Below, piece after piece: positions 44,308 through 54,067 of a stretch of 64,000 bases of DNA. The notes under the pieces were generated by a model, which was not told where the DNA came from, made no database searches, and was given only the letters and a program-made list of their open reading frames with translations. Both the position numbers and the translations under genes were made by a program. How positions within the stretch are numbered: position 1 is the stretch's first letter; every line of letters begins with the position of its first letter. This stretch comes from Aquarana catesbeiana (taxonomy: Eukaryota > Chordata > Amphibia > Anura > Ranidae). The stretch is from positions 330,020,539 through 330,084,538 of the forward strand of contig NC_133328.1 in assembly GCF_042186555.1 (NCBI RefSeq), given 5' to 3'.

Positions 44308-45729
44308 ATGGACCTGGCATCAGAGTTCCCGAGGCTGCTGCGGATTATCCTTTCAACATACACCAGGACTGTGTCTGAGGATGAATACCTGGAGCTTAGG
44401 CAGCAAATTCAGGTGGAGCTCTGGATTGCAACCCTCCGTCTCGCTGGTATAAAACAGGGCAAGTGCTTTCCAACCCAAGAGCAACGGGCCAGTGACCAAC
44501 GGGCATTGCGGATGGCATTCCTGGGAGAGCAGCCCCAGGAGCAATGGGTGACTGAGTTGGACAGGTTGGTCCAGCAGGAGATAGAGCTGGACAATCGTTA
44601 TCGGGCTCTGCAATGGCACGCAGAGGAGGGATATTTAGGGGAGACAACAGAATGCTCTCCGGAGGGATATGACTTTGGTGGCCCTGGATTGCTGTGGGAG
44701 AGCCTTACAGATCTTTTTATGTTTGGCAATGAAGGGGAACCTGACCTTGAGGACCTGAGAGACTATAGAGAGTCTATGCTCGGTCTTGCAGGGATCTCAG
44801 AGCTCAAACCTGATCTGGACCATTTGCTAAGGAAGGAACAGCATCTGGAAAGGGCATACAGGAAACTGCTAGAACAAGTTCAGCAGCATGCCAGAGAATC
44901 GGCAGTGGAAAATCCGGAGATTGCCGTCCCCAAACCTGAAGTGCTGACAACAGGGCAGAGCTCTGCTAACCTCTGCCCAGAAATGATAGCATCTTCTGGG
45001 TTCCATGGACAGGAGATGGTGAACCTCTATCCCCAGACATCAGTTGCAGAGACATGGGATTTGATAGACTTTTCTGCTGAGGAAGAACAACCTGATGAGC
45101 CTCCAGCAGAAGAGCTGCTATCAGGGCCAAAGTTCACTGTGTTCTGCCCAGCACCAACAGTGGCTTCAGCCTTCCTGAGAGAAGAGGTAGTCGGCCTCCC
45201 TCTCCAACAGTTAGCCGGAACAGATGGTGTGCGGTTTCCAGCAGAAGGGCTGGCAACAGGGCCGAGGACTGCTGGACTCTGCCCTCAACTAACAGAGGAT
45301 GGATTTCCTGTGAAGGTGGATGGGACTTCAGTCTCCACCTGTATACCCCAGGGATGCTGGGCAGTGGGCCCCGATCCCCAACAGCATGACAGAGTGAGCC
45401 CAGACACCCTGTCTTCTCTCCAGCGGCAGAAAGGATTCCAGGGAGAAGAGCCAGTCCAGGCCTCTCCCCAGCGGCAGATATGTTCTCTGAGAGAGGCAGA
45501 GGTTGGCTGGGTGAGTAATACTCTGTTTGGAATAATTTATTTGGGGTACTGTGTGGGTACAGGCATTAGAGGACTGGAACTACTGACTAACTTCGGAGTC
45601 AACCCGTCTGGGGTCCCCTCCTGTGTTAGTCTCCTGCCGAAATGGGAGAAATGTGATGGACCTGGCCGGGACAGAGGCTGTTGGAGAGGACTGGGTGCGG
45701 GCCTGTTGCCTTTTGATTATGGGCCCTAG
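44308..45729 (+). CDS. 473-residue orphan ORF of the LTR element (gag-position, no known domain)
   Basis: The ATG at 44308 (MDLASEFPRLL) opens a frame spanning the entire interior and ending 78 bp inside the 3' LTR; the frame is also open upstream to 44158. The position is that of gag, but there is no CCHC zinc knuckle, protease or RT. Visible structure: two related helical modules, TELDRLVQQEIELDNRYRAL at about 82-101 and PDLDHLLRKEQHLERAYRKL at about 168-187, each following a leucine-rich stretch. A degenerate motif then appears three times, LTTGQSSANLCPE (213-225), LLSGPKFTVFCPA (270-282) and LATGPRTAGLCPQ (315-327), within a Pro/Glu-rich region. A hydrophobic segment, NTLFGIIYLGYCVGTGI, lies near the end. 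No stop or frameshift occurs in 473 codons despite 1 percent LTR divergence. It may be a capsid-like protein or a captured host gene; I do not recognise it. Confidence 0.7.
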   Translation: MDLASEFPRLLRIILSTYTRTVSEDEYLELRQQIQVELWIATLRLAGIKQGKCFPTQEQRASDQRALRMAFLGEQPQEQWVTELDRLVQQEIELDNRYRALQWHAEEGYLGETTECSPEGYDFGGPGLLWESLTDLFMFGNEGEPDLEDLRDYRESMLGLAGISELKPDLDHLLRKEQHLERAYRKLLEQVQQHARESAVENPEIAVPKPEVLTTGQSSANLCPEMIASSGFHGQEMVNLYPQTSVAETWDLIDFSAEEEQPDEPPAEELLSGPKFTVFCPAPTVASAFLREEVVGLPLQQLAGTDGVRFPAEGLATGPRTAGLCPQLTEDGFPVKVDGTSVSTCIPQGCWAVGPDPQQHDRVSPDTLSSLQRQKGFQGEEPVQASPQRQICSLREAEVGWVSNTLFGIIYLGYCVGTGIRGLELLTNFGVNPSGVPSCVSLLPKWEKCDGPGRDRGCWRGLGAGLLPFDYGP

Positions 45730-46294
45730 CATTTGGGGGAATGGTGCTCTCTGTGAGCTGTATGCCTGGGGACCCTGGGGTTGGTGTTACTTTGGATTCA
45801 GCTCCATGTCCCCCCAAAAACACACAGACTCTGTGAAACCTTTATATGCCATATTAGAATGGTGACTGATTTATACCATTGGGACTCGTACTGTTAAATG
45901 CTAATGTCATCAATTCTGCTATAATGTGTTTATTGTAAATAAGTCTAGTGTGGCTCTAAGAGTCTTTTCACCCATTGTTATTTGTGTTAATTAACTGCGT
46001 GAAGCTCGGTGACCACAAGTCTGGGCGAAAGGTCATGTCTCAGTCACCTAGGCTGTATAAAGGATTAGATAATTAGCTCATGTTAATTAAGTTACAGTTG
46101 TATTGTTAGAGGAGGTTCCAACAGCATATAAAGTCTTGTAACTGATTCATAATAAACAGTCCATGTTAGCAGTGAAGCAAGTGTCGCCTTGTTTTCTGCT
46201 CAGAGAGGTTGGAATATCTGATATCTGTCTACAGACTGGGAGGAAGTGGTATATGACGGAAGCACTCAAGCGGAGTGTGGGACGTTCCGTGACA
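45652..46294 (+). repeat. 3' LTR
   Basis: 643-bp copy of the 5' LTR, preceded by a purine tract and followed by GATTC. Differences from the 5' LTR by eye: ctgttgg/ctgatgg, ctctgtgaaacc/ctctgggaaccc (two), ggtgac/ggcgac, ctgcgtg/ctgtgtg, gaagcaag/gaagtaag, and cggagtg/cgaagtg. Confidence 0.93.
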
Positions 46295-47020
46295 GATTCC
46301 TTAAGTCTCCATTGAGAATGACCATCGAGTGATCCGAGAGGGAGGAGTCCTTGATGAAAGATTTCTTAACTAGGGGTATGTGATGAGTTGAAATGAAAAT
46401 GTGATCTATTCTAGAATAGGATTGGTGGGGATTTGAAAAGTAAGTGTAGTCCCTACAGGTCGGGTTGGTTTCTCTCCAGATATCTGCAAGACCTTGATTA
46501 AAGATCATTTTAGCAATTTTAGTACTAATCTTTTTAGGGCGCATCATTTGGGTTGAAAGAGGTCTAGATTTATCCAGGGATAAGTCAAATGCCATGTTGG
46601 AGTCCCCTCCCAAAATCATTATTCCCTCCAGCAGTGGTTCTAGCGTTTGAAACAAAAGGTGAAAAAATTGAGCTTGACCTCTGTTAGGGGAATAGTACGA
46701 GACCAGGGAGTACATTTGATTACTTATCATTCCCTTCACCAGGATAAATCTACCCTCCGTATCCTTATAGACTTGAGTTGTCTTAAATTGGCAGGATTTA
46801 GCAAACAGAATTGCTACCCCCTTTGTTTTGTCCTGAGCGTTTGCTAAATAGAAGAGGGGATAATGTGCATGCAGAAAGGAAGGATTATACTGTGCTGGAA
46901 AATGTGTTTCCTGCAGGAACACCACATCCATTTTTTTGGATCGGTATTCCTGCAGAACCTTCCTTCTTTTAATCGCTGAGTTTAGTCCCTGCACATTGTG
47001 GGAAACAATTCTAAGCGATG
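46295..47020 (-). pseudogene. LINE D ORF2, endonuclease domain
   Basis: An open minus-strand frame, with the natural start near SSLRIVSHNVQGLNSAIKRR (N-terminal Asn motif). It includes VVFLQETHFPAQ, SYYSPNRGQAQFF, MILGGDSNMAFD (catalytic Asp and Asn intact, unlike the Arg substitution in LINE A), RIDHIFISTHH and SLSDHSMVIL (SDH). The endonuclease itself is uninterrupted but is separated from the RT by the 2.7-kb LTR element, whose GATTC target lies just after the domain. Confidence 0.9.
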
Positions 47021-48083
47021 ACGAGGTTACGGTGTTAGAAGGTGTTAATAGGTGTGAAAATAGATGTATCGTTGTGTTTAACACTTACCCCATGGAGCCT
47101 TGAATTGATCAGCCCTGACATAGTAGCGTGGTGAAACCTGGGACCTGGAGCCTCTGGACACAGAAGAATTCTCCGAGTGCTGGCAATCAAAAAGAGAAGA
47201 TTAGTTATAGAAGAAAAAAGAAAGTAAAGAAGAAGAAAAAGAAGGCCAAACAGGGGCCTGTAACGCAGTAAGGGTGAAAAATCCTCACCTACGTTAGTAG
47301 ATAACAACATTGAGCAGCCCTCAGAGAGGACTGACATCCCATCTCCCAAATACAGAATAGCCATATTGGGGGGATGGGAGAGCACGCATGACTGCTGCCC
47401 GAGTCACAGTCGACTAAGGACTCTGATACTCAAAAAACCTTAGTTATATAAAAAATAGACTATACATCAGAGTCCAGAAGTGTAAATGAAAAACTGTAAA
47501 AGGAACCTGTCCATCAGGATCTATCACATCATAAAAAAATAACATATAAAAATTTAAAAAAATAAAGTAATGAGTAGGGGTATTATTGAAAACACCAAAA
47601 AACTTGAAGCCCCTCATAAAAAAACAAGAAGGGGCAGTTGGTAATATCGGGATGGGGGGAAATCCCCAAGTGTATGATACTTGGTGGGGAATCGTAGACT
47701 GTGGGACTTCATTATGTAAGTGTAGAAACCCATAATGATGTGCATCTTCCGTGAAGAAGTCCCTGATCATCCCTAGGCATGATGCCCTGGTTTAGGGGAG
47801 TCCGTCTTGCTTCATGCAATAGGATTAGTTCCTGTGTCCCATTGTGGAGCGATCTCTACCATAAACGAAAGGATTAAAGAGGTGATAATAGAGAAATGTG
47901 GGGAATGGTCGGTAACCATCTTGATTACATAACCCTGCTTCCAACCGAATAGGTGGTATATTGAGGTTCTGTTAGAAGGACTCAACCACTAAAGATGACG
48001 TGAGGGTATGTAAGGTTTTTTCCCGTCGTGATCTTGCCATGAGGGAAACATAAAGAGAAAAGAATAAACAGCAACGTTGAACT

Positions 48084-49561
48084 TCAGGTGGGCATTTGAT
48101 CCTTCGCTCGCTTGGTTTTGTTCGCCTTCCATAGTGGAGAAAGGGGGCTGGCTGGTGATGATCTTTTGGAGGAACTTGCCTGCATGTTAGATGTGTCCAT
48201 GTCTCCAGACTCCAGGGTAATGAATTTTAGGGCCAAAAGGACTTGCTCTCCTTCTGTGAAGGTGGAGAAAGAGTGAGTTTTTCCATTAAAGGTAAACTTA
48301 AGGGCAAAAGGAAAGGCCCACCAGTATTTTATTTCTTTCTGGGAGAGAACAAGTAGTAATGGTTTTAATGCTCTGCGTCTTTGGATGGTCATCGGGGAAA
48401 TGTCTGCAAAGATCTGTATATCTTGACCAGGGGCGGACTGATAACTCATGGGGCCCCCGGGCAATAGGAGATTATGGGGCCCCCAGGTAATCAGAGATTA
48501 TGGGACCACACAGTATACACACACACAGTATACAATCACACAGTATACACATACATGTACACACAGTATACACAGACAGATGTAAAAAAAAACACAGATT
48601 TATACATACTGTCCCTGGTTTTACTGAGGCTGGCAACCCTGATGGGGCCCCCTAGTGGCCCAGGGCCCTCGGGCAGTGCCCGAGTGGCTCAATGGTCAGT
48701 CTGCCCCTGATCTTGACCTTGGAATGAAATGCTTGACTGTTTCCTGGATATCCTCATGATCTCTTCCTTCACACTGTAATGGTGTGGCTTTACTACTATA
48801 TCCCTGGGGTTCCCGTCTCTCCTGGGGGGACCCAGTGACCTATGTGCTCTGTCCAGTTCCAGCTTGTGTGGTGGTATTTCAGGGATTAGAAATTGTATGA
48901 GGTCCTGTATGGCTTTAGGTGCGTCAGAAACTGATTCCGGAATACCTCTCACCCTAAAATTATCTCTTCTGGAGCGGTTTTCGAGGTGGTCAATACGGTT
49001 TAACGCCACTTCCAGTTGGTCCTGTATTACTTGTATATGGTCTGTATTCTGATTAGCCCTGAAGACCGTTATGTCTAGCTTATGTTCTATGGCTTCCATT
49101 CTAGAGCCCAGGTTCTGGAAGTCTGCTCTTATATCAGCAGTGATCTTGCTGGCTGTAATGGCAAGCCCTCGATCAAGCATTTCAGAAAATTTAATGAATA
49201 AATCCCCTACGTTTAAGGGAATGTCCTGTGTCTGTCCCGAGGCCTGCTCCTGGTTGCATAATGGAGCGTTAGTGTTCCCTGGGCCTGGAGTGTTGTTCAT
49301 GGGAGAAAGCATATAGTTTTCAAATGTGCGTTCAAGCAGTGAAACTGTTGAGGCAGGTGAGGGGGTTGCAATGTTGTGGCTACCCAGATTCGTTTGGGGG
49401 GTGAAGGATAAAGTGGCTGGGTTAATCACTTGCCTGTGCTCCGCGAGTCCCTCTGCATGTGTGTCTCGTGGCTGAGATGCGGCCGCCATCTTGGACGCGG
49501 CCTGCTTTCCTTCGACCGTAAATTGTGGCCCCAGGTCTCGGCGGACCGAGCTGCTGGACAT
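48084..49561 (-). pseudogene. LINE D ORF1, split by a hAT MITE
   Basis: The N-terminal and RRM part (49561 to about 48718) has MAAASQPRDTHAEG, a coiled coil (MEAIEHKLDITVF...VIQDQLEVALNRIDHLENRS) and the RRM (DNFRVRGIPESVSDAPKAIQ, LELDRAHRSLGPP, PRDIVVKPHHYSVKEEIM). It is cut at FQGQD. The C-terminal domain resumes at 48427-48084 (IQIFADISPMTIQRRRALKP, YWWAFPFALKFTFNGK). The 282-bp MITE with its 8-bp duplication accounts for the break. Apart from the MITE I see no other lesion in ORF1. Confidence 0.92.
48428..48709. mobile_element. hAT MITE (282 bp) with AC-rich microsatellite
   Basis: Ends are caggggcggactgataactc and, inverted, caggggcagactgaccattg. A perfect 8-bp target duplication atcttgac lies at 48420-48427 and 48710-48717. 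The interior has paired ggggcccc-rich arms and a short cacagtatacacacac microsatellite. All features fit the hAT superfamily. It interrupts LINE D ORF1 and is therefore younger than LINE D. Confidence 0.93.
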
Positions 49562-49730
49562 CCCGGTGTGCTAGAGCTGTTCCCCGTGCTATCCCCGTCC
49601 AGATCGGGCTTTCTTCGGGTCCGGTTCCTGTGCTAGTGCGACTCGTTGGCTCGGGCAGAGCGGAGCTCCTGGCTTACGCGACCATGTTGGGAGACCCGCG
49701 CATGCGCACTCGGCTGGTTTACTATTTTTT

Positions 49731-50140
49731 TACAACAATAATTAATTTTGATAATTTTTTTCAGAGTACGGTTTATTTCATCTCTATTGCATCTGCTCCT
49801 GATGAGTGGGATAACCCACGAAATGCGTCGAGCTATATTTGATGCCACTACACCCTATATGGACTGACGTTTATTTGTTTACAACCATTTTACTCTATCT
49901 TGTTAATTATATTCATTTGGTAGATGCACATATACCATGTGGACGCATGTGCCAACATCGGGCTTACTGCCATTGATATTTATACGTCTACTACCTTGAT
50001 CATATGTCTTTATGCATGTACTCTCTCATACATCATGTTTAGACCTTGTGCACGCTTCTTGTACATATATGAGATGAACTATGTATTTTTAAAAATATTC
50101 AATAAAATGTCTATATTGTATAAATACCTCCACTATCCAA
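49731..50140 (+). repeat. Dispersed repeat carrying the hammerhead (right part; left part before LINE D)
   Basis: Sequence resumes after the LINE D target duplication, contains the hammerhead, then an AT-rich tail with aataaaatgtctatattgta near 50100. No reverse transcriptase or GIY-YIG endonuclease frame is visible, so it is either a 5'-/3'-end fragment of a Penelope-like element or a non-autonomous derivative. Confidence 0.5.
49789..49845 (+). ncRNA. Hammerhead ribozyme motif (Penelope-type minimal stem III)
   Basis: Core elements in exact order: CTGATGA (49799-49805), stem II GTGGG/CCCAC with ATAA loop (49806-49819), GAAA (49820-49823), a minimal stem III (A-U plus a T.G wobble around GC; 49823-49828) and cleavage-site GTC (49827-49829). 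Stem I forms from GCTC (49795-49798) with GAGC (49830-49833) and, beyond an asymmetric internal loop, GCATC (49789-49793) with GATGC (49841-49845). Known biology: such one- or two-bp stem III hammerheads occur in Penelope-like elements and retrozymes, including in amphibians. Predicted self-cleavage is after C49829. The usual GAAACGCGTC is here GAAATGCGTC, which keeps pairing only as a wobble. Confidence 0.75.
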
Positions 50141-50236
50141 TTGCTTCATTTAAAATCCCAACTCCCCTTTAGATTTTATTCATTACCAGGATGGAGGCAC
50201 CTTTGGGTGCTTCATTTAAAGTCCCAACTCCCCTCT
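50140..50236. repeat. Two-copy direct repeat (about 66 bp apart)
   Basis: gcttcatttaaaatcccaac followed by tcccctt at about 50143 recurs as gcttcatttaaagtcccaac and tcccctc at about 50209. The second copy abuts the 3' end of LINE G, so the pair may include a decayed target duplication or a short tandem duplication. Confidence 0.6.
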
Positions 50237-51585
50237 TTTTTCAATCGATAACGTAGAGTAAATTGGTAAGTGTCCAACCTCATTGACGGCTAATAACTTT
50301 GGGAGTATCCCAAAGGATATCCCATTAAAATGCACTGCAAGACTGAGGATAGAGTAGGAAAATAGGGGGGGATGAAAGGTACCACTAAAGGTTATAGGCA
50401 CCAGGTGCCTCTATATAGTGCCCACTGTGGGTAGGTCTGACATAGAGAGAGCGAGGAAGGTAGAGAAAGAGGGGGTGGGGAAGTCTCCCAACACGGTAGT
50501 GCAGCCCTCATTCAGGAAACCCTCTAAGCAGGTAGAAGTGTAGAAAAAATTACCAAGGCAATAGTAAAGACTTGTCAAATTCAGGGGGTAGGCAGTGCTT
50601 GACCCAAGGTTGCCATATTTTTTCAAATTTCTTCACTTTATCGTTTCAATGGCTGTCATTTTAGCGAAGATAAGGGCCCTATTCATCCTGTGTTTGGCTT
50701 CAGCCACAACCAAGGTCTGAGCTTTCCATGCTTTGGCTATGGTTTGTTCGGCCGAAGTGGTAAGTTGGATAAGTAATCGGAATTTAGTTTAGGAGAGCTC
50801 TACCGGTTTGAGGATCAAAAGGGCTGTGGCTGGGTCAGGAAGAGTATCAGTTTCTAAAACCTTGGAGGCCATAGAAAATATTTTTTTCCAGAAGTCTTGG
50901 GAGAACGGGCATTTCCATCATATGTGTATGTGGGTGCCTGGGGCTAAGCAGCCTCAAAAACAGGTCCCTGGGTATGATGTGACAATTTTTGTAATTCTCG
51001 CTGGTACGAGATACCATCGTAGCAGGACTTTGTAGTTAGTTTCAATTGCCAAGCAATTAGGGGAAAAGGATTTAGTGGCTAGCCAGATAGCAGCCCAGTC
51101 TGCGATCTTGAATGTGCGCTCCATATCTTGTGCCCATTTATCAGTGTAGGATGGTGGTGCATTGTCAGGGTTAGCAGTCAAGTGTTGATATAGGATCAAT
51201 ATTTATCCTCTGATGTGTGGGTCACTTTTGCAGATGTGTTCCAATTATGTCAGCTGGCTCAGTGATGATCCAGCTTTGAGGTATGGCATATAAAAATGTT
51301 TAACTTGTAGGTAGCAGAAGAGTTTTGATCTAGGTAGTCTAAATGTCTCACACAAGGTAGGAAACGACTGAATTGTGTTGTGAGAGGCCAGCTGGTGAAG
51401 TCTTAAAATATTCACGGCAGACCATGCTGCGAACGCCGTAGGAGATTCCCAAGCTGGGTAAAATGTTGGGATCCTGAGAAAGGAGAGGAGAGGGTTATGA
51501 GGGGACTGAAGATTGTGAGCGTTCCTAAATTTGTTCCAGGTGGTTAGGCGAATGTTTAAAAACAGGGTTTGAGATGCAAGCTCTG
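50237..51585 (-). pseudogene. LINE G: 3' fragment of an L1/Tx1-type LINE (ORF2 C-terminal region)
   Basis: Minus-strand remnants: WNKFRNAHNLQSPHNPLLSF, FPTLCETFRLPRSKLFCYLQ at 51550-51300; then DMERTFKIADWAAIWLATKS, LAIETNYKVLLRWYLVPARI at 51150-50990; then a Cys/His motif (CF-GC...GTHIHIW-KCP, with stops) at 50960-50900; and AKAWKAQTLVVAEAKHRMNR near 50710. These parallel the LINE A C terminus closely (NYKVLTRWYLVPARV in LINE A). RT and endonuclease are absent; the fragment ends where an LTR begins at 51586. Several stops. Confidence 0.85.
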
Positions 51586-52215
51586 TGTCAGGAATGGTGT
51601 AATTACTGGTTTCACTTGCTGGTGACACTGTTGCACTCAGCACTAAAAGGTGTAGTTCTGGTGGCCACCAGCGGGTGTCTCCCTGCCAAGACTACCAACC
51701 AGCTATTAAGCACACCTGTTGGAGTTTGTTGGACTATAAGCCCACCCTTAACCAAGGCTCAAATGCTTCAGAATTTCATCTGCTAGCCTTGTCCCTGCCT
51801 GAACCTGTTTTTGTTCCTGCTTTTGTTGCTACTTTTGTTCTGGACTCCATTCCTTGTACCCTGTCCTTGAGACCTGTACCCTGTATCTGCTCCCTGCTCC
51901 CACTACGGTCCATTTCCTCATACCTGGCTTCTATTCCCTTTTTGCTTTTGTCCCTGCCTGGGTTATTTATGTTTGTTTCCTGTATTTATGAATGTATATA
52001 TATTAGTTAGATAGTTAGAGTTAGGTGTTTTGGGGGTTTTGCTGTGTCTTGCACTTATTACTTGTTTCTTGTTTACTGTTTGGTTTGCCCGTGTATCTGT
52101 ATCTTTATCTTAAATAAACTTACTTTTTTCACTTACTCATTTGTTCCTGATTCCTTGGTGCAGCCCAACGATCTGATCACCTGTATTGGATGTCTGCGTA
52201 TGACATCTCCTGACA
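51586..52215 (+). mobile_element. LTR of a second LTR retrotransposon (630 bp)
   Basis: Perfect terminal octamers TGTCAGGA (51586-51593) and TCCTGACA (52208-52215), with AATAAA (cttaaataaacttac) about 100 bp from the end. It is followed by apparent internal sequence rather than by a repeat of the left flank (ctctg), so it is probably a 5' LTR of a truncated element rather than a solo LTR. No matching 3' LTR occurs in the window. Confidence 0.65.
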
Positions 52216-52610
52216 GAATTCTGAAGCCATACAATTAGATTGGTTGCACCTGGGAATTAGGTCTGAGCACTTGCTAATTACTGAAAGATACATCTGGAAG
52301 ATATTCTGTATTTTTCGCTCCTGGCAACAAATTACAGATTTTTGTTATCAGACATTAAGTAAACACACTAAGGATCGGTTGTTAGAATACATCCATCTAG
52401 CTCATGTTTTTACTGATCATGGCAGTTTTCTGTTTGAGGACATGCAACCATTGATTCAGATCTGTACAGAGTTGGCCCTGTCAGATGCCTCTGGTGGAGG
52501 TGATGACTATACACCCCCTTTTAGTGCAGCTCAGGTAAAGTCTTTGGTTTGGCTATTGGAAGAGAGAACGGACATGTGTATCAGAAGCTCTGGCCATCCG
52601 GCCACCCAGC
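52216..52610 (+). pseudogene. Possible gag-position leader of the second LTR element
   Basis: A frame reads LGIRSEHLLITERYIWKIF, FCYQTLSKHTKDRLLEYI, MQPLIQICTELALSDASGGG and FSAAQVKSLVWLLEERTDM, helical and without CCHC. Its position after an LTR suggests a gag-like product, and the style (Leu/Glu-rich helices) recalls the 44308 ORF without convincing identity. The boundary with the following GC-rich repeats near 52610 is uncertain. Confidence 0.35.
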
Positions 52611-52639
52611 CATCCAGGATTCATCCCCAGCAACGTGTA

Positions 52640-53400
52640 TCAGGAACGGGAACGTGGAACGGGACCACCCCGGACCCCACACGCCTCAGCTCAGCCCCCA
52701 ACTCTCCACTGTGCCGTCCACAAATGCCATTCAGACGCCTCGCCTCAAGCCCGCCAGCCTCATAGGACAGACCATGGCGTTGACCTAGCTCCTGCACAAT
52801 GCCAGCCAACGGCTTCACTCTCTCCTCCATCCTTTGCTTGGCAGGCCCGCATATTCCCTCCAACCCGGACCCAATCCCACCATCAACGGAACGGACCGTA
52901 GCTGTTCCGGGAGCCACTGAGCATCTGGACAGCCTGGGGCTCGGGCCTAGCCTGACAGCCATCTTGGTCCACCCAGACGCAGCTGCAGCACTCCACCAGC
53001 CATCCAGAACTCTTCCGCGGACTCCCCAGCATAGTTGAACCAGGATTCCAGTCCAACTGGCCCCTCCTCAGCCCCCAGCTCACCAGGGCACCATCCACAG
53101 CCGCCGTCCAGTCACTCTTCTCTAGCCTGCTAGATATGAAGGACAGACCGCGGCTTTGGCCTAGCTCCTGGCTCCGGCTCCAGCCTAGCTCCGGCCGCGC
53201 ACCGGTCAACCTCCACAGCTCTCCCCCAGTATCTGTTTCAGTGGGCCAGCATGCCCCTTCCAAACCCAGAGCACCTCCCACTCCGTTACCAGACCTCACC
53301 GTAGCAGCACCGGGAGATACCGAGCATCAGGACAAACCACGGCTCAGGCCTAGCCCCGGCGACCATCTTGATCCACCCAGACGAGGCTGCAGTACTGGTA
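52640..53400 (+). repeat. Two diverged tandem monomers, probable 5' UTR units of LINE H
   Basis: Several landmarks recur about 380-400 bp apart in the same order: ggacagaccatggcgttgac then ctagctcctg (52766) with ggacagaccgcggctttggc (53140); ccgggagccactgagcatct (52898) with ccgggagataccgagcatca (53301); and gccatcttggtccacccaga (52959) with gaccatcttgatccacccag (53361). GC-rich. Repeated 5' UTR monomers serve as promoters in some LINEs; here that is inference. Confidence 0.65.
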
Positions 53401-54067
53401 AGTAGCAAAGAACAGAGAGAAGCACACCGCTCCAGGCAAACTCAGGTGCAGGTAGATCACAGGTGCAGACCTCAGCTCACCACTGTGGAAGACGAACAAG
53501 ACAAGGAATTGGTCACACACTGGAACTCCAAATTATCTCGATGGCATCTTTATTGTCAAAAAAGGGTTAGACAGATACAGGCAATGGTAGACGTTTCACA
53601 AGCGATAGCTTGCTTGTTCACAACCACTACTGTACTGGTAAGAAGTGGGCTAGGTTCACCCTAACACCCTCACCATCTGTTCCTGACAGTCTCCTACACA
53701 CCCCTCCCTCTTTTCTTCATCCTCTCCTTCACTCTCTTCAGCTCTGGACCACCTCAGGTAAGTACTTAGGGGCACCACCTACTTAGCAGTTGATCCAGGG
53801 TCTCGATCGCCTCTCGGGGGGTCAGAAAGGAATTTTTTCCTCTGCTGTAGCAATTGGCCAGCTCAGCTAGGGGTTTTTTGCCTTCCTCTGGATCAACGGG
53901 AGGGCGGTCACCACCACCAGAACTATTCGCACCATCTTCAGCTCCATCAGCATCACCACCCATCTTATCAGCTGCATCTTTCAGGACCATCATCTTCCCA
54001 GCAACCTCATTGTCACTACATCAGTATCATCATCGTATCATCCCATCAACAAAAAAACATTTCTCAC
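53400..54067 (+). other. LINE H leader; no intact ORF1 seen
   Basis: About 670 bp between the monomers and the first ORF2 codons. It contains ggtcagaaaggaattttttc and gccttcctctggatcaac, a motif I recall from untranslated regions of vertebrate CR1/L2-related LINEs. The minus-strand frame across it (53766-53993) is taken to be antisense. No ORF1 domain is recognisable. Confidence 0.4.

Larger units (their letters stand above)
43564..46294 (+). mobile_element. Short LTR retrotransposon without pol, inserted in LINE D
   Basis: Two 643-bp LTRs (43564-44206 and 45652-46294) flank a 1445-bp interior. A perfect 5-bp target duplication GATTC lies at 43559-43563 and 46295-46299. Both LTRs run TGTGATGG...GTGACA. 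A primer-binding-site candidate ttggtggcaagcagcggg starts directly after the 5' LTR, and a purine tract (aaatgggagaaa) precedes the 3' LTR. The interior holds one long frame and no protease, RT, RNase H or integrase. Structure is therefore that of a TRIM/LARD-like non-autonomous element, or an internally deleted one. I count 7 LTR-LTR differences (about 1.1 percent), so the insertion is young relative to its surroundings. Confidence 0.93.
40006..49711 (-). mobile_element. LINE D: full-length L1/Tx1-type retrotransposon carrying two later insertions
   Basis: Bounded by a 19-bp target duplication ggctggtttactatttttt at 39987-40005 and 49712-49730. Total 9706 bp; subtracting the LTR element with one target copy (2736 bp) and the hAT MITE with one target copy (290 bp) leaves about 6680 bp, the same as LINEs A and B. 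Minus-strand order: 5' UTR, ORF1 (49561-48084), spacer, ORF2 (about 47010-40563), 3' UTR with AATAAA near 40030. Confidence 0.93.

Noticed and set aside
51586..52215. Solo LTR interpretation
   Set aside because: The left-flank pentamer ctctg is not found directly after the right end, and gag-like sequence follows, so a truncated element with internal DNA is more likely.
53766..53993. 75-codon minus-strand frame (Gly/Asp/Glu-rich)
   Set aside because: Antisense to the LINE H leader; its conserved-looking part corresponds to a plus-strand untranslated motif.
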